This document shows, piece by piece, positions 37,591 to 49,268 of a DNA stretch of 64,000 bases. The stretch spans positions 248,001-312,000 of the forward strand of contig NZ_FTNT01000001.1 in the NCBI RefSeq assembly GCF_900156495.1, given 5' to 3'. The position numbers and the translations under genes are program-made. Each line of letters opens with the position of its first letter. Within the stretch, counting starts at the first letter, position 1. This stretch comes from Williamsia sterculiae (lineage in GTDB: Bacteria > Actinomycetota > Actinomycetes > Mycobacteriales > Mycobacteriaceae). Below the pieces are notes generated by a model. The model was not told where the DNA came from. It was given only the letters and a program-made list of their open reading frames with translations, and did no database searches.

Positions 37591-38619
37591 ATGAACCGGA
37601 TCGACACCCACCATCACCTGATCCCGCCGTTCTATCGTGACGCTTTGCGCGACCACGGGATCGCCGACGCGGGTGGCAGAGCATTGCCCGACTGGTCGCC
37701 CGAGACGTCGTTGGCGACGATGTCGGATCTGGCCATCTCGACCGCCATGGTGTCGGTGTCCACTCCAGGGACCTCGTTTCTGAGTGACGCAGGCGAGGCC
37801 GCGGAACTGGCAACGCGGCTCAACCACTACGGTGCAGACCTGGTCGCACAGCGGCCCGACCGATTCGGGTACTTCGCGACCTTGCCGACACCGCACGTCG
37901 AACAATCGGTGGCCGAGGCGACCCGGGCCCTGGATCACGGTGTCGATGGGGTGGTCCTGCTGGCCAACTCGGCCGGAACTTACCTGGGAGCTCCCGGGCT
38001 CGACGAGCTGTGGCAGGTGCTCGACGAGCGCGGCGCCGTCGTGTTCATTCATCCTGCGGAGCTGCCGGCCGCACCGGTCGACGGCATTCCGCCGTTCGCC
38101 GCCGACTTCCTGCTGGACACCACCCGTGCGTCATACCTGCTGGTGCGCAACGGGATCGTGCGCGACAACCCGAACATCCGGTTCATCCTCAGTCACGGCG
38201 GGGGATTCGTGCCGTACGCCGCCCATCGAATGGCGACTGCCATCGCCGGTGACACCAAGCGCAGCATCCTCGATGTGTTGGACGACTTTCGCTCCTTCTA
38301 CTTTGACACGGCGTTGTCGTCGAGCTTCGCCGCACTGCCTACGCTGCTCGCGTTCGCCGAGCCGGGCCACATTACGTTCGGCTCCGACTGGCCTTTCGCT
38401 CCCACCGTCGCCGGTGCGTACTTCGCCGCGGGTCTCGAGGACTACACAGCGATGTCGGACGCCGACCGACGGCTCATCGAGCGCGGTGCGGCCGAACAGT
38501 TGTTCCCCCGATTGGCCACCAGTCCGCCACCGTCGCCACATGGATCGACAGTGGACCGGCTGACCAGCGACACTCGCCGAACGGTGATGCGCATCATCAC
38601 TCGCGCGCTGCAACCGTGA
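37591..38619 (+). CDS. cytoplasmic amidohydrolase (ACMSD/decarboxylase family)
   Basis: 342 residues without a signal peptide. DTHHHLIPPFYRDAL, FIHPAE, LSHGGG and FGSDWPF supply the ACMSD-type metal site. It is clearly a paralogue of the exported protein at 27859-28956, matching it through most of the barrel. Likely removes a carboxyl group from a hydroxylated aromatic acid or ring-cleavage acid. Last gene of the plus-strand operon. Confidence 0.88.
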   Translation: MNRIDTHHHLIPPFYRDALRDHGIADAGGRALPDWSPETSLATMSDLAISTAMVSVSTPGTSFLSDAGEAAELATRLNHYGADLVAQRPDRFGYFATLPTPHVEQSVAEATRALDHGVDGVVLLANSAGTYLGAPGLDELWQVLDERGAVVFIHPAELPAAPVDGIPPFAADFLLDTTRASYLLVRNGIVRDNPNIRFILSHGGGFVPYAAHRMATAIAGDTKRSILDVLDDFRSFYFDTALSSSFAALPTLLAFAEPGHITFGSDWPFAPTVAGAYFAAGLEDYTAMSDADRRLIERGAAEQLFPRLATSPPPSPHGSTVDRLTSDTRRTVMRIITRALQP

Positions 38620-38653
38620 TGGGAGCCGAGTCGGGTCCCTGTCCTGTCGATGC

Positions 38654-39505
38654 TCAGCCGATGAGGCCGTCGACCGCGGCCTGCATGGCGGTCGCGACCT
38701 GATCGGCGAGTTCCTCCGGACCGGCAGCTCCCGACGATTCCATCGGTGGCAATACCCGGGTACGGAGTTTGCTCGGCATGGGGAAGTAGGGCAGCAGTCC
38801 CACCGCACCCACCGACACCCCCCAGGGAATCGAGATGGAGACGGGTAACGCTTTCAGGCGAAACATCTTGTCGACGCCCAGTATCCGAGCCAGACGTTCG
38901 CCGCGGCTGAGGACGAGCAACGTCTTACCCGCTCCCGTGGTCACCACCGGCACGATCGGCACGTCACAGTCACGCGCGAGCTTCGCGAACCCGCTGCGCC
39001 CGTAGAACGAGACGGTGTTTCGCTCGCGGAAGGACTTGAAGGCGTCAAGGTCGCCTCCCGGAAGGACCACTACGTTCTCCCCGCGCGCGAATGCATTCTT
39101 GGCCTCCTCCGAACCCGCTGGTCGTGCGCCCAGCGGTTCGATCAATGGGCCCACCTGCAGCGTCCAGGCGATCTGGTGAACCAAAAAGGTCACCGGCCGC
39201 TGCAGATCGAGTTCGCGGAGCGTGGCCATCAGCGCGAAGACATTCAGATCGAAGATGCCACCAAAGCCGTGGTTTGCCACGAACAGCACGGGCCGATCCT
39301 GGGGAACCGACACCGCGCAGATCTCGAGACGGTGGTAACGCCGCACGAATTCGACACCCAGTGATCGGCCGGTGCGCGCGATCGCGGCGAGCACATCACC
39401 CTCGGTCAAGGTGTCGAGGGTTCGGGTCGTGGCTCGTCCGCTCTGCTCGGCCAATGCCGTGAGTAGTGCCGCGGCATCTCGTACACCCGCTGACGAAGCC
39501 CCCAT
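38654..39505 (-). CDS. PlsC-like lysophospholipid acyltransferase family protein
   Basis: 283 residues. The acyltransferase motif NHGFGGIFD (NHx5D, a variation of HX4D) at about 79-87 and the PGG block VVLPGGDLDAFKSFRERN support an acyl-CoA:glycerol-type acyltransferase. The leading Asn replaces nothing essential; His remains. Probably acts on membrane lipids or envelope glycolipids. Confidence 0.83.
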   Translation of the reverse strand: MGASSAGVRDAAALLTALAEQSGRATTRTLDTLTEGDVLAAIARTGRSLGVEFVRRYHRLEICAVSVPQDRPVLFVANHGFGGIFDLNVFALMATLRELDLQRPVTFLVHQIAWTLQVGPLIEPLGARPAGSEEAKNAFARGENVVVLPGGDLDAFKSFRERNTVSFYGRSGFAKLARDCDVPIVPVVTTGAGKTLLVLSRGERLARILGVDKMFRLKALPVSISIPWGVSVGAVGLLPYFPMPSKLRTRVLPPMESSGAAGPEELADQVATAMQAAVDGLIG

Positions 39506-39707
39506 ACGGCGATCTCCTCCGCCCCCTGTTGTGCGATGATACCGAAATCATAATGGGCAGAACGTGTCAGCGGATCGGATCCGCAACATCGCAGCGAAAG
39601 TGGTGCGGCGTGCGTACCGGCGCATGTACTCGATAGCGGAACAGCCGACCGGATTCGTCGGTAGTGTTCGCACGACTGACGCCAACCGCACGGACGGGGA
39701 GCGAACC

Positions 39708-40604
39708 ATGGGGACGATCCGCGCCACAGCACTCGTCGTCGCGGGAGCGATTGCCGTCTGGGCGGCGGGTATGGATGCGACCGTATCGGCACAATCTGCT
39801 GGGCACGGATGTGGTTCCGCACTGACGTCACGCGAGCGGCAGGACATCATGGCGCTCTCGGACCCGCCGACGTCCACCGGTTCGACACTGTCGCGACTAC
39901 GAGACCAGGTGTCACGGTTGCAGAACATCGCCGACATCCTGGTCCGTCACAATGATCGGCGGGGTTTGTTCGCGGTGGGTCTTGCGGTGACCGAACGCGA
40001 GGCCGTCCTTCCCCTCGAGTCTCGGCCGTCCGGCCTGCAGCACCCCGAGCGGGCGCAGGCCATCAGCCTGGCCCTCCTCGATCGCTATCTCGAGGCCGTA
40101 CACGCCGAATTCGGTGACGGCTTGGTACCGACACACTGGAGGCGCCACTTCCTGCTCGCGGCAGACTGCACCCAGTCCGGACAGCGCGTTGCGATGTCCG
40201 GGTACAACGCACACATCACCACCGACCTCGCATACGCTGTCGCTGATTCCGCGGCAACGCGTAGCGACGCGCACGACTTCTACCTCATCGTCGACACGAT
40301 TGCCATGCACGCGAAGTCGATAGTCGCAGTGACCAATCGGGGTTACGGCGTCGACCTCGGCCCGGCCATGCGGTTCTACTTCGTCGGCGAGGGTCTCGAT
40401 CGTGTTGTCGGAGCCGGACGGGCAACCGGTCCGATGCTGCGAGCGGCCGACATAGGTTACAACGTGCTGACCTTCGAAAACGGTCTGGCGCTGCAGGTCC
40501 TATCGACGCGCGCGGCCGCCGTCCGCTCGGTCGGACTGCTGTGGTCGACCGGTGACAACGCGCTCGCGGTTGCCGCTGCACTGGGTGTGTTGAAGTTGCG
40601 GTGA
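39708..40604 (+). CDS. exported DUF5995-like protein
   Basis: About 298 residues with a signal sequence (TIRATALVVAGAIAVWAAGMDATVSA). The core ISLALLDRYLEAVHAEFGDGLVPTHWRRHF, then GYNAHITTDLAYAVAD matches DUF5995, a helical family of unknown function. ATG 39708 has GGGGAG upstream; a longer form from 39564 would not place the hydrophobic stretch at the N-terminus. Function not known. Confidence 0.7.
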   Translation: MGTIRATALVVAGAIAVWAAGMDATVSAQSAGHGCGSALTSRERQDIMALSDPPTSTGSTLSRLRDQVSRLQNIADILVRHNDRRGLFAVGLAVTEREAVLPLESRPSGLQHPERAQAISLALLDRYLEAVHAEFGDGLVPTHWRRHFLLAADCTQSGQRVAMSGYNAHITTDLAYAVADSAATRSDAHDFYLIVDTIAMHAKSIVAVTNRGYGVDLGPAMRFYFVGEGLDRVVGAGRATGPMLRAADIGYNVLTFENGLALQVLSTRAAAVRSVGLLWSTGDNALAVAAALGVLKLR

Positions 40605-40678
40605 GTGCGTCGCCAGCGATGGGTGCACATGCATCGCGGCTGACGTGCGCTACGTGCCGTGATCCCCCTTCAGCGGGA

Positions 40679-40975
40679 CTACCTGCTGATCTCGAAGAGG
40701 ACGCGAACGGCCGGGGGTTCGGCGAGCATCGCGGTGGAGGTGGGCAGGTCGCCCGCGACGCTGCCCATATGGGCTGCAAAGAACGATTGGTCCTCCCATT
40801 CCTGAATGGCGAAGAAAGATCGGGGATCGCTGGGGTCGGCGAACTCTCGGGACGAGATCATGCCGGGTTTGTGCGAGGTGGCAATCGCTTCCTGCAGGGC
40901 GTCGCGGGCAGCGTCTTCTTTGCCGGCGTGGGCGCGGATGTGGATGAGTACGGTGACGGGTTGCGTGACGGTCAT
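40679..40975 (-). CDS. antibiotic-biosynthesis-type (ABM) monooxygenase domain protein
   Basis: 98 residues of the ferredoxin-like ABM fold: VTVLIHIRAHAGKEDAARDALQ, DPSDPRSFFAIQEWEDQSFFAAHM. Small cofactor-free or heme-degrading relatives act on quinones or anthrones; the substrate here is unknown. ATG 40975 has AGGGGAACC upstream. Confidence 0.85.
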   Translation of the reverse strand: MTVTQPVTVLIHIRAHAGKEDAARDALQEAIATSHKPGMISSREFADPSDPRSFFAIQEWEDQSFFAAHMGSVAGDLPTSTAMLAEPPAVRVLFEISR

Positions 40976-41148
40976 GGTTCCCCTGTTGGTGGTCGTTGCT
41001 GTCGGCAACCGGCGACGTGATGGCCCTTGTAGTCGATCGAGACCGAGGGTGATCAGGTGGGCTTCGCCGCTGTGCCTTGGTCATTGTGGTGCGCATGCGA
41101 CCGCTGGCCTGCAAGTGTGAGACCTGTCACTTTAGCGGCCTCGGCAAT

Positions 41149-41169
41149 CTTGAGTGGAACACGCTCAAC
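41149..41169 (+). promoter_or_regulatory. HAIR-like HspR operator upstream of clpB
   Basis: CTTGAGT-N7-GCTCAAC, nearly matching the HspR-associated inverted repeat CTTGAGT-N7-ACTCAAG known upstream of actinobacterial dnaK and clpB. The spacing of seven is exact and five of seven bases of the second arm agree. A TATATC (41170-41175) directly follows and could be a -10. Regulation by HspR is inferred; hspR is not in the window. Confidence 0.7.
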
Positions 41170-41258
41170 TATATCTGCGTTGAAGGACTCGACGGGGCGG
41201 TCGTCCCCGATGAACACTGACTACGAACAGACTCATGACCAGGAAGAAAGGGCGTGCA

Positions 41259-43814
<2,556 letters not shown>

Positions 43815-43824
43815 GAACGATCGA

Positions 43825-43863
43825 GCGAACCCCGCTCCGGCATCACGCCGGGGCGGGGTTCGC
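43825..43863. terminator. terminator between clpB and the HxlR gene
   Basis: 16-bp stem GCGAACCCCGCTCCGG / CCGGGGCGGGGTTCGC with one G-T pair and a seven-base loop; its right side includes the last codons of the convergent HxlR gene, so it could end transcription in both directions. Confidence 0.82.
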
Positions 43864-44238
43864 CGTATCGGCGCGGGCGTTGGCGGCGTGGACGTCGGGT
43901 ACGTGGGTCTCCGCCCACTCTCGGACCGCTGCCAGCGGGACCAACAGCGATCGTCCGAGTGCGGTCAACGAATACTCCACGTGTGGGGGCTGTCCGCCGA
44001 GGTCGGTACGCGCGACCAGCCCGTCGTATTCGAGGGCGCGGAGGGTCTCGGTCAGCACCTTGGGGGTGATGCCCTGGATATGGGCTTTGAGCTCGCTGAA
44101 CCGCATCGTTCGGTCGGCCAGTGCGGTCACCACGAACACCGTCCACCGCGCACCGATCCGGTGCAGAACCACGCGGCTCGGGCAGGTCGGGGCCATCACG
44201 TTGTAGGCCGTGGGCGGTGGCGCATCCGTGGTCGGCAT
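43843..44238 (-). CDS. HxlR-family winged-helix regulator
   Basis: 131 residues. CPSRVVLHRIGARWTVFVVTAL, followed by RFSELKAHIQGITPKVLTETLRALEYDGLV, is diagnostic of HxlR/DUF24 proteins. Cys19 is near the usual redox-sensitive position. ATG 44238 has AGGAGG upstream. It is divergent from the SDR gene, with the partial palindrome GTAT-N7-ATAC (44278-44292) between them as a candidate operator. Confidence 0.9.
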   Translation of the reverse strand: MPTTDAPPPTAYNVMAPTCPSRVVLHRIGARWTVFVVTALADRTMRFSELKAHIQGITPKVLTETLRALEYDGLVARTDLGGQPPHVEYSLTALGRSLLVPLAAVREWAETHVPDVHAANARADTANPAPA

Positions 44239-44333
44239 CGAACCTCCTGGTGGCGAGCGGTTTCGTTGAAGGTACCGGTATCTATTCCATACTGTCGAGC
44301 TCGTCAGGTCATCGAGACGAGAGGACGTCAGAC

Positions 44334-45074
44334 ATGAGCGCAGGGCACACGAACAACGAGGACGCGCTGGCCGGGACCACGGTACTGGTGGTCGGGGGAG
44401 CGAAGAACATCGGTCGTGAGATCGCCCGTCGCAGCGCCGACGCCGGAGCGAAGGTCGTGGTCGGAGCCCGCAGTATGGAATCGGCGAACGACGCGGCCGC
44501 GCAGATCGACAACGCACGTGGCATCGCCATCGATGTGACCGATGAGGCGTCGATCGCGGCTGCGGCCGCCGAACTCCGATCCGTGGACCACGTGGTGGTG
44601 ACCGCGGCCGCGCACCACAACGTGCCGGTCGCCGAACTGGAACACGACAAGGTGGTCACCGCCTTCGAGGCAAAGGTCATCGGGCCGCTGCTGCTGGCGA
44701 AGCACTTCGCGCCGATCATGCCTGCGACCGGGTCGTTCCTGCTGTTCTCGGGCGTGGCCGCGTGGAAACCGTCCGCAGGTCTGTCGATCATGGGCATCAC
44801 CAACGGTGCGGTGTCGTTCGCGGCGAGCAACCTGGCCGTCGAACTCGCGCCGATCCGGGTGAACGCCATCTCGCCGGGCATCATCGACTCGGGCACCTGG
44901 GATTCGATGCCCGCAGATGACCGCAAAGCCTTCTTCGACGGTGTGGCCGAGGGCAACCCGGTTCGCCGAACCGGGACCCTCGATGACATCGCCGATGCTG
45001 CATTGTGGTTGCTGAGTGCGGGATTCGTCTCCGGCGAGACGGTCCACGTGGAAGGCGGCGCGCGTCAGGTCTGA
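44334..45074 (+). CDS. short-chain dehydrogenase/reductase lacking the catalytic Tyr and Lys
   Basis: 246 residues. The NAD(P)-binding motif VGGAKNIGREIA and the SDR C-terminal PG block (VNAISPGIID) are clear. Where YxxxK should stand, the protein reads MGITNGAVS, so both the Tyr and Lys of the active site are replaced. It may bind cofactor without reducing substrates, or use another mechanism. Paired with the HxlR regulator, suggesting a role under electrophile stress. Confidence 0.85.
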   Translation: MSAGHTNNEDALAGTTVLVVGGAKNIGREIARRSADAGAKVVVGARSMESANDAAAQIDNARGIAIDVTDEASIAAAAAELRSVDHVVVTAAAHHNVPVAELEHDKVVTAFEAKVIGPLLLAKHFAPIMPATGSFLLFSGVAAWKPSAGLSIMGITNGAVSFAASNLAVELAPIRVNAISPGIIDSGTWDSMPADDRKAFFDGVAEGNPVRRTGTLDDIADAALWLLSAGFVSGETVHVEGGARQV

Positions 45075-45283
45075 GACGAATCCGCCGACTGCGCAGGGAA
45101 TGCCGGTGATCGGGTCACCGACGTGGAACACCAGATGCCCGGTGGACGCGCGGGCGGAGTCGGGTCGTCGGGACGGCGTGTCGGGCTGAACCGCAACATG
45201 GATTGCAGCTCGGCGACCTGCCGTTCCAACTCCTCGATGCGCTTCTCCAGCTGAGCTATCTCCGGGTCCTTGTGTGGATCCAC
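45065..45283 (-). CDS. small coiled-coil protein
   Basis: 72 residues. A heptad-patterned segment (IAQLEKRIEELERQVAELQSML, about 9-30) is followed by a Pro/Ser-rich tail. GTG 45283 has a perfect GGAGGTGA site seven bases upstream. The end overlaps the SDR gene by 10 bases, convergently. Resembles SlyX-like coiled coils, but the family is not certain. Confidence 0.6.
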   Translation of the reverse strand: MDPHKDPEIAQLEKRIEELERQVAELQSMLRFSPTRRPDDPTPPARPPGIWCSTSVTRSPAFPAQSADSSQT

Positions 45284-45371
45284 GGTGGTCTCACCTCCGG
45301 CCGACGAGTGTCGTTCCGTTCCCATGGTAGGCCGCGTGGCCGGTACGTCACCCAGGTCGATTCGACCGCGA

Positions 45372-46103
45372 TCAGTGGAGATGCCGCGCCAGAAATCGGG
45401 CCACCTCCTCACCAGCGAAGTCGGGGACACCGGTGTGACCGCCCATGTTGGCCGACAACGTCTTCTGGTGCGATCCGTAGGCATCGAACAAGTTCAGCGC
45501 CGCCTGCCGGTCGTTGCGTTCGTCGTCCCACTGCAACAGCATGTGCATGGGAACGCTGAGTCGAGCGGCCTCCTCGACGAAGGAGTGGGGGACGAAGCTG
45601 CCGGCGAACAACACAAGAGCCGCGATCCGGGGCTCGACGCCGGCGAGCCGCAGGCCGATGGCCGTCACACCGCCGGAGAACCCGATCGGTCCGCGGAGCT
45701 CCGGCGTGGACATGAGGTCGTCGAGTGCGACCTGCCATTCCGGCACCGCGATGTCGACCAGTGGCAGTACGAGCCGATCGACGATGTCATCGGTGACCGG
45801 TTGTCCGGACATCAGGTTCTGTCGCAGTTCCGTCCGAACCTCGTCGATGGCGGGCAGGGGTTCGCGATCACCACTGCCGGGCAGTTCGATCGTGGCAGTG
45901 GCGAATCCGTGACGGGCCGACATCCGTGCGCGGCCCAACAGTCGGGTGTACATCGAGTTCAGACCACCGGGATGGCCGAGGAGGATCGTGGGGACCGGTT
46001 CGGGGCATGGATCGGGTATCCAGGCAATTCCGGGGATGTCCCCGGACACGAATCGTCGTTCGATGAGGTCGTCGTCGAGGTGATGTTCGTCGATGACATG
46101 CAT
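45372..46103 (-). CDS. alpha/beta hydrolase (dienelactone-hydrolase-like)
   Basis: 243 residues. TILLGHPGGLNSMY gives the oxyanion strand and IGFSGGVTAIGL the nucleophile elbow (Ser). The acid lies in LLQWDDERND, and His in NMGGHTGVPDF. A structured, hairpin-rich stretch lies in its predicted leader. The substrate is unknown. Confidence 0.85.
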   Translation of the reverse strand: MHVIDEHHLDDDLIERRFVSGDIPGIAWIPDPCPEPVPTILLGHPGGLNSMYTRLLGRARMSARHGFATATIELPGSGDREPLPAIDEVRTELRQNLMSGQPVTDDIVDRLVLPLVDIAVPEWQVALDDLMSTPELRGPIGFSGGVTAIGLRLAGVEPRIAALVLFAGSFVPHSFVEEAARLSVPMHMLLQWDDERNDRQAALNLFDAYGSHQKTLSANMGGHTGVPDFAGEEVARFLARHLH

Positions 46104-46129
46104 GGTGGTGCCTTTCGGGAGTCCTGAGA

Positions 46130-46179
46130 GGTGCTCCCGGGCGACCTATCGCCCGACCGTGACTCCGCAGAGGAGCACC
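46130..46179 (-). other. nested hairpins in the leader of the hydrolase gene
   Basis: On the minus strand the leader has an outer stem GGTGCTCC / GGAGCACC (46172-46179 with 46130-46137) that encloses a seven-bp hairpin CGGGCGA-TAGG-TCGCCCG (46138-46155) and an intervening stretch. The outer stem ends 27 bases before the ATG. It could be an mRNA regulatory structure or a cis-acting hairpin. No known riboswitch class could be assigned from sequence. Confidence 0.4.
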
Positions 46180-46332
46180 CACGTCGAAGTGTTCACGGGT
46201 ACCACCTCCTTGCTTGGCTCTGATCCGGCGTGGCGAGCGTAACCGACCCGGTTCGCCCACCGCCAGGGGTTTACCGCGGACCTGATCCACGAGGCGGAGT
46301 CGATGTCGTACCCCATCTCTATAATTGAACAC

Positions 46333-47829
46333 ATGGGCGAGAGTCGTTGGGCGGGTGGGTCGCCGGCAGCATTGAGGCTGCTCGGCGACGTCTCCGGCGC
46401 CCCGGTCAACGATCTGCTTGCGGAGATGGTGCACGCCACGGCGGGGCAGTCGTTTCTGGAGTGGCAGCGGTATCGGCTTGCCGCCGAGCTGGATTCCTAG
46501 TTGGTCGGCGACGAGGTGCTCACCGATTACCGGATGATCGATTCGACCGCGTTGTGTGCCACCCGTATCGCCACCGTGTTGTCGATCAGTCAGGTGGCTG
46601 CGGAAGGGTTGTTGGCGCGGGCGGTCGCGTTGCGGGATCGGTTACCGCAGGTGTTGTTGTGCCTCCGGGACGGGAAGGTCGCCCCACAACACATCCGCAC
46701 GATCGTGTCGCGCACCGACCTGATCACCGACGAGACCATTGTCGCCACCGTGGACCGCGAGATCGCACAGTGTTTACGCCGGAAGGGGTCGTGGTCGACG
46801 AACCGGTTACGGGACATGGTGGATCGGATCGTGTACACCCACGACCCGGATGGTGTGCGGGAGCGGCGTCGGGTCGCCAAGGACGCCCGGTCGTTTTGGA
46901 CGGAGAACGGTGCCGATGGCATGGGTGTGGTGGGTGCGAGCATGACTGCGGAGAACACCCTGTTGTTGGCGCAACGGGTGCATGCCGCCGCCGACCACGT
47001 CTGTGCGAATGATCCGCGCACCAGGGCGGCACGCAGGTCGGATGCGTTGGTCGCGTTGACCACCGGTGCGACGTGGGAATGTTTGTGCGGTGACCCCGAG
47101 TGCACCGCCGCAACCGGCTGGGACACCACCACCACGTCGGGGCCGGCCACCACTGCAGTGATTCATGTGGTCACCGACCACGCCACCCTGTCGTCGGAGC
47201 AGGGCGGTCGGCCGGGGTTCATCCCCGGGTACGGGGTCATCTCACCCGACCACATCCGTGACCTCGCCCACCGCCCGGACACGGTCATCCGACCCGTCCC
47301 CACGTCTGCACCCGCAGCGCAACCCGCAGACCCGTACCGGCCGTCCGCCGCGTTGGCCCGGTTTCTGTGGATGCGCGATCAGTACTGTGTGTGGCCCGGA
47401 TGTGACCAGCCCGCGATGCGCTGCGACAGCGACCATGTCACCGAATACGAGCACGACAACCCGTCACAAGGCGGTCAGACCGCCCCGGCGGACATGAACT
47501 CCAAATGCCCGTTCCACCATGGGGTGAAAACGTTCACCGAGTTCCTCGACGACCAGACCATCGACGACCTGGGCCACCCCGAAGTCACGGTCACCACCCC
47601 CGAAGGGTTCACCGTCGACGGACCCGCCCACACCGGCCACGACCTGCACCCGCACCTGGGTGACATCGAGTTCACCGCCCCACCCAACGGGCCACCACCA
47701 GCCTCCCCCGAGGAACCGACCAGACGCCGACCCCGCCTGGCAGACAAACACGCCCGACGACGCCACGAACGCGAACGCAACCGTTGCGCGAGACAAGCCG
47801 ATGACGAATACGACCCACCACCGTTCTAA
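46333..47829 (+). pseudogene. DUF222/HNH endonuclease (13E12-like) with in-frame TAG
   Basis: One continuous reading frame of about 498 codons interrupted by a TAG at 46498-46500. Before it: GESRWAGGSPAALRLLGDVS...EWQRYRLAAELDS; after it, without a shift: VGDEVLTDYRMID, then the DUF222 repeat region, and the HNH site MRDQYCVWPGCDQPAMRCDSDHVTEYEHDN...CPFHH. Family members run straight through this point. A perfect TATAAT (46320-46325) lies seven bases before ATG 46333. It may be a recent nonsense pseudogene; readthrough or restart at TTG 46501 is possible. Confidence 0.75.
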
Positions 47830-49268
47830 ACGGTGCCGGCCGAGACCTTCTCGCGACCGGCGCGATCGGTGCGCTGGCGGTAGACGCCCAGGCCGACGAT
47901 GATGACCGCGGAGATGATCGAGAAGCCGATCGCCTGCTGTTGATTCGGGTCGAAGGCCATGAGGATCAGGACGGCGATGATGAACACGATGACCACGCCC
48001 GTGAGATAGGGGAACAGCCACATCCGTACCGCGGAGCGCCCGCCGGTGGCGCGCATCTTGCGGCCGAGCACCAACTGACTGGTCGCAATGGCGAGATACA
48101 CGAACAAGGCGACCGCACCGCTGGTTGCCAAGAGGTAGGCGAAGATCTTGTCCGGCAGCACATAGTTGCCGACCACGGCGAGGAACCCGATCACCATCGA
48201 CGCCAAGACGGCCACCCACGGCACCCCGTTACCCGTCAGCTTGCGCACCACCCGCGGTGCGTCACGACGCTCTCCCAGCGAGAACAGCATGCGCGACGCG
48301 GTGTACAAGGCCGAGTTCAGGCACGACGCGACCGCAGTGAGGATCACGACGTCCATGATCTGCTTCGCATGCGGGATGCCGATGGCCTCCAACACCGACT
48401 GATAGGAACCGTCGTCGAGCTTGTCGTAGGGCAGCAGTGCGACGACCACGAAGATCGAACCGATGTAGAACAGCGAGATCCGCCAGATCACCGAGTTCAC
48501 GGCTTTGCTGATACCCGCTTCCGGATTCGGCGACTCGGCGGCTGCGATGGTGACGATCTCGGTTCCCATGAACGAGAACATCGTCACCAACATGCCGGCG
48601 ATGACGGCCCCGAAACCGTTCGGTAGGAACCCGTCCGGCTTCCACAGGTTGGAGATGCCACTGACATCCGATCCGGGGAAGACGCCGAAGATGGCCAGCG
48701 CGCCGACCACGATGAAAGCGACGATCGCGACGACCTTGATCAGAGCGAACCAGAATTCGAACTCACCGTAGTTACCCACGCTGATCAGGTTGGTCACGGT
48801 CAGCAACACGGTCACCGCGAGCGCCCAGATCCACTGCGCCCCGCCGATGAGATCGGAGAGAATCGACGCGGCGGCGGTTGCCTCCACCGGGATCACCAAC
48901 ACCCAGAACCACCAGTACAACCACCCGACCGAGAAGCCGGCCCAGCGTCCCAGGGCCCGGTCGGAGTACACCGAGAACGATCCGGTGTCCGGATTGGCGG
49001 TGGCCATCTCGCCGAGCATCCGCATGACCAGCACCACCAGCGTTCCCGCCAGCAGGTACGAGATGAGGACCGCGGGTCCGGCCTTCTCGATGGCGTTCGC
49101 CGAGCCGACGAAAAGACCCGCGCCGATGACCCCGGCGATGGAGATCATGGTGATGTGTCGAGGTTTGAGGCTGGTGCCCAGCGCGGGACCGTGACCACCG
49201 GGTGCAGACGCGGGTGCGGTCGGATCGGATGACGGCGGCGGGGTTGACGCCGGGGTGTCGGTACTCAT
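47826..49268 (-). CDS. APC-family amino-acid permease (GABA/AnsP type)
   Basis: 480 residues with 12 helices after a Pro/Ser-rich N-terminus. LKPRHITMISIAGVIGAGLFVGSANAI is the conserved helix 1 of the amino-acid transporter branch. A proton-coupled importer, probably for GABA, asparagine or a related amino acid. ATG 49268 is used; no ribosome site is obvious. Overlaps the HNH gene end by four bases, convergently. Confidence 0.9.
   Translation of the reverse strand: MSTDTPASTPPPSSDPTAPASAPGGHGPALGTSLKPRHITMISIAGVIGAGLFVGSANAIEKAGPAVLISYLLAGTLVVLVMRMLGEMATANPDTGSFSVYSDRALGRWAGFSVGWLYWWFWVLVIPVEATAAASILSDLIGGAQWIWALAVTVLLTVTNLISVGNYGEFEFWFALIKVVAIVAFIVVGALAIFGVFPGSDVSGISNLWKPDGFLPNGFGAVIAGMLVTMFSFMGTEIVTIAAAESPNPEAGISKAVNSVIWRISLFYIGSIFVVVALLPYDKLDDGSYQSVLEAIGIPHAKQIMDVVILTAVASCLNSALYTASRMLFSLGERRDAPRVVRKLTGNGVPWVAVLASMVIGFLAVVGNYVLPDKIFAYLLATSGAVALFVYLAIATSQLVLGRKMRATGGRSAVRMWLFPYLTGVVIVFIIAVLILMAFDPNQQQAIGFSIISAVIIVGLGVYRQRTDRAGREKVSAGTV

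Noticed and set aside
46104-46200. Glycine-riboswitch-like CTCTCAGG segment in the hydrolase leader
   Set aside because: The conserved GCCGAAGG-GCAA part is missing in the right order and the downstream gene is not glycine-related; I kept only the hairpin description.
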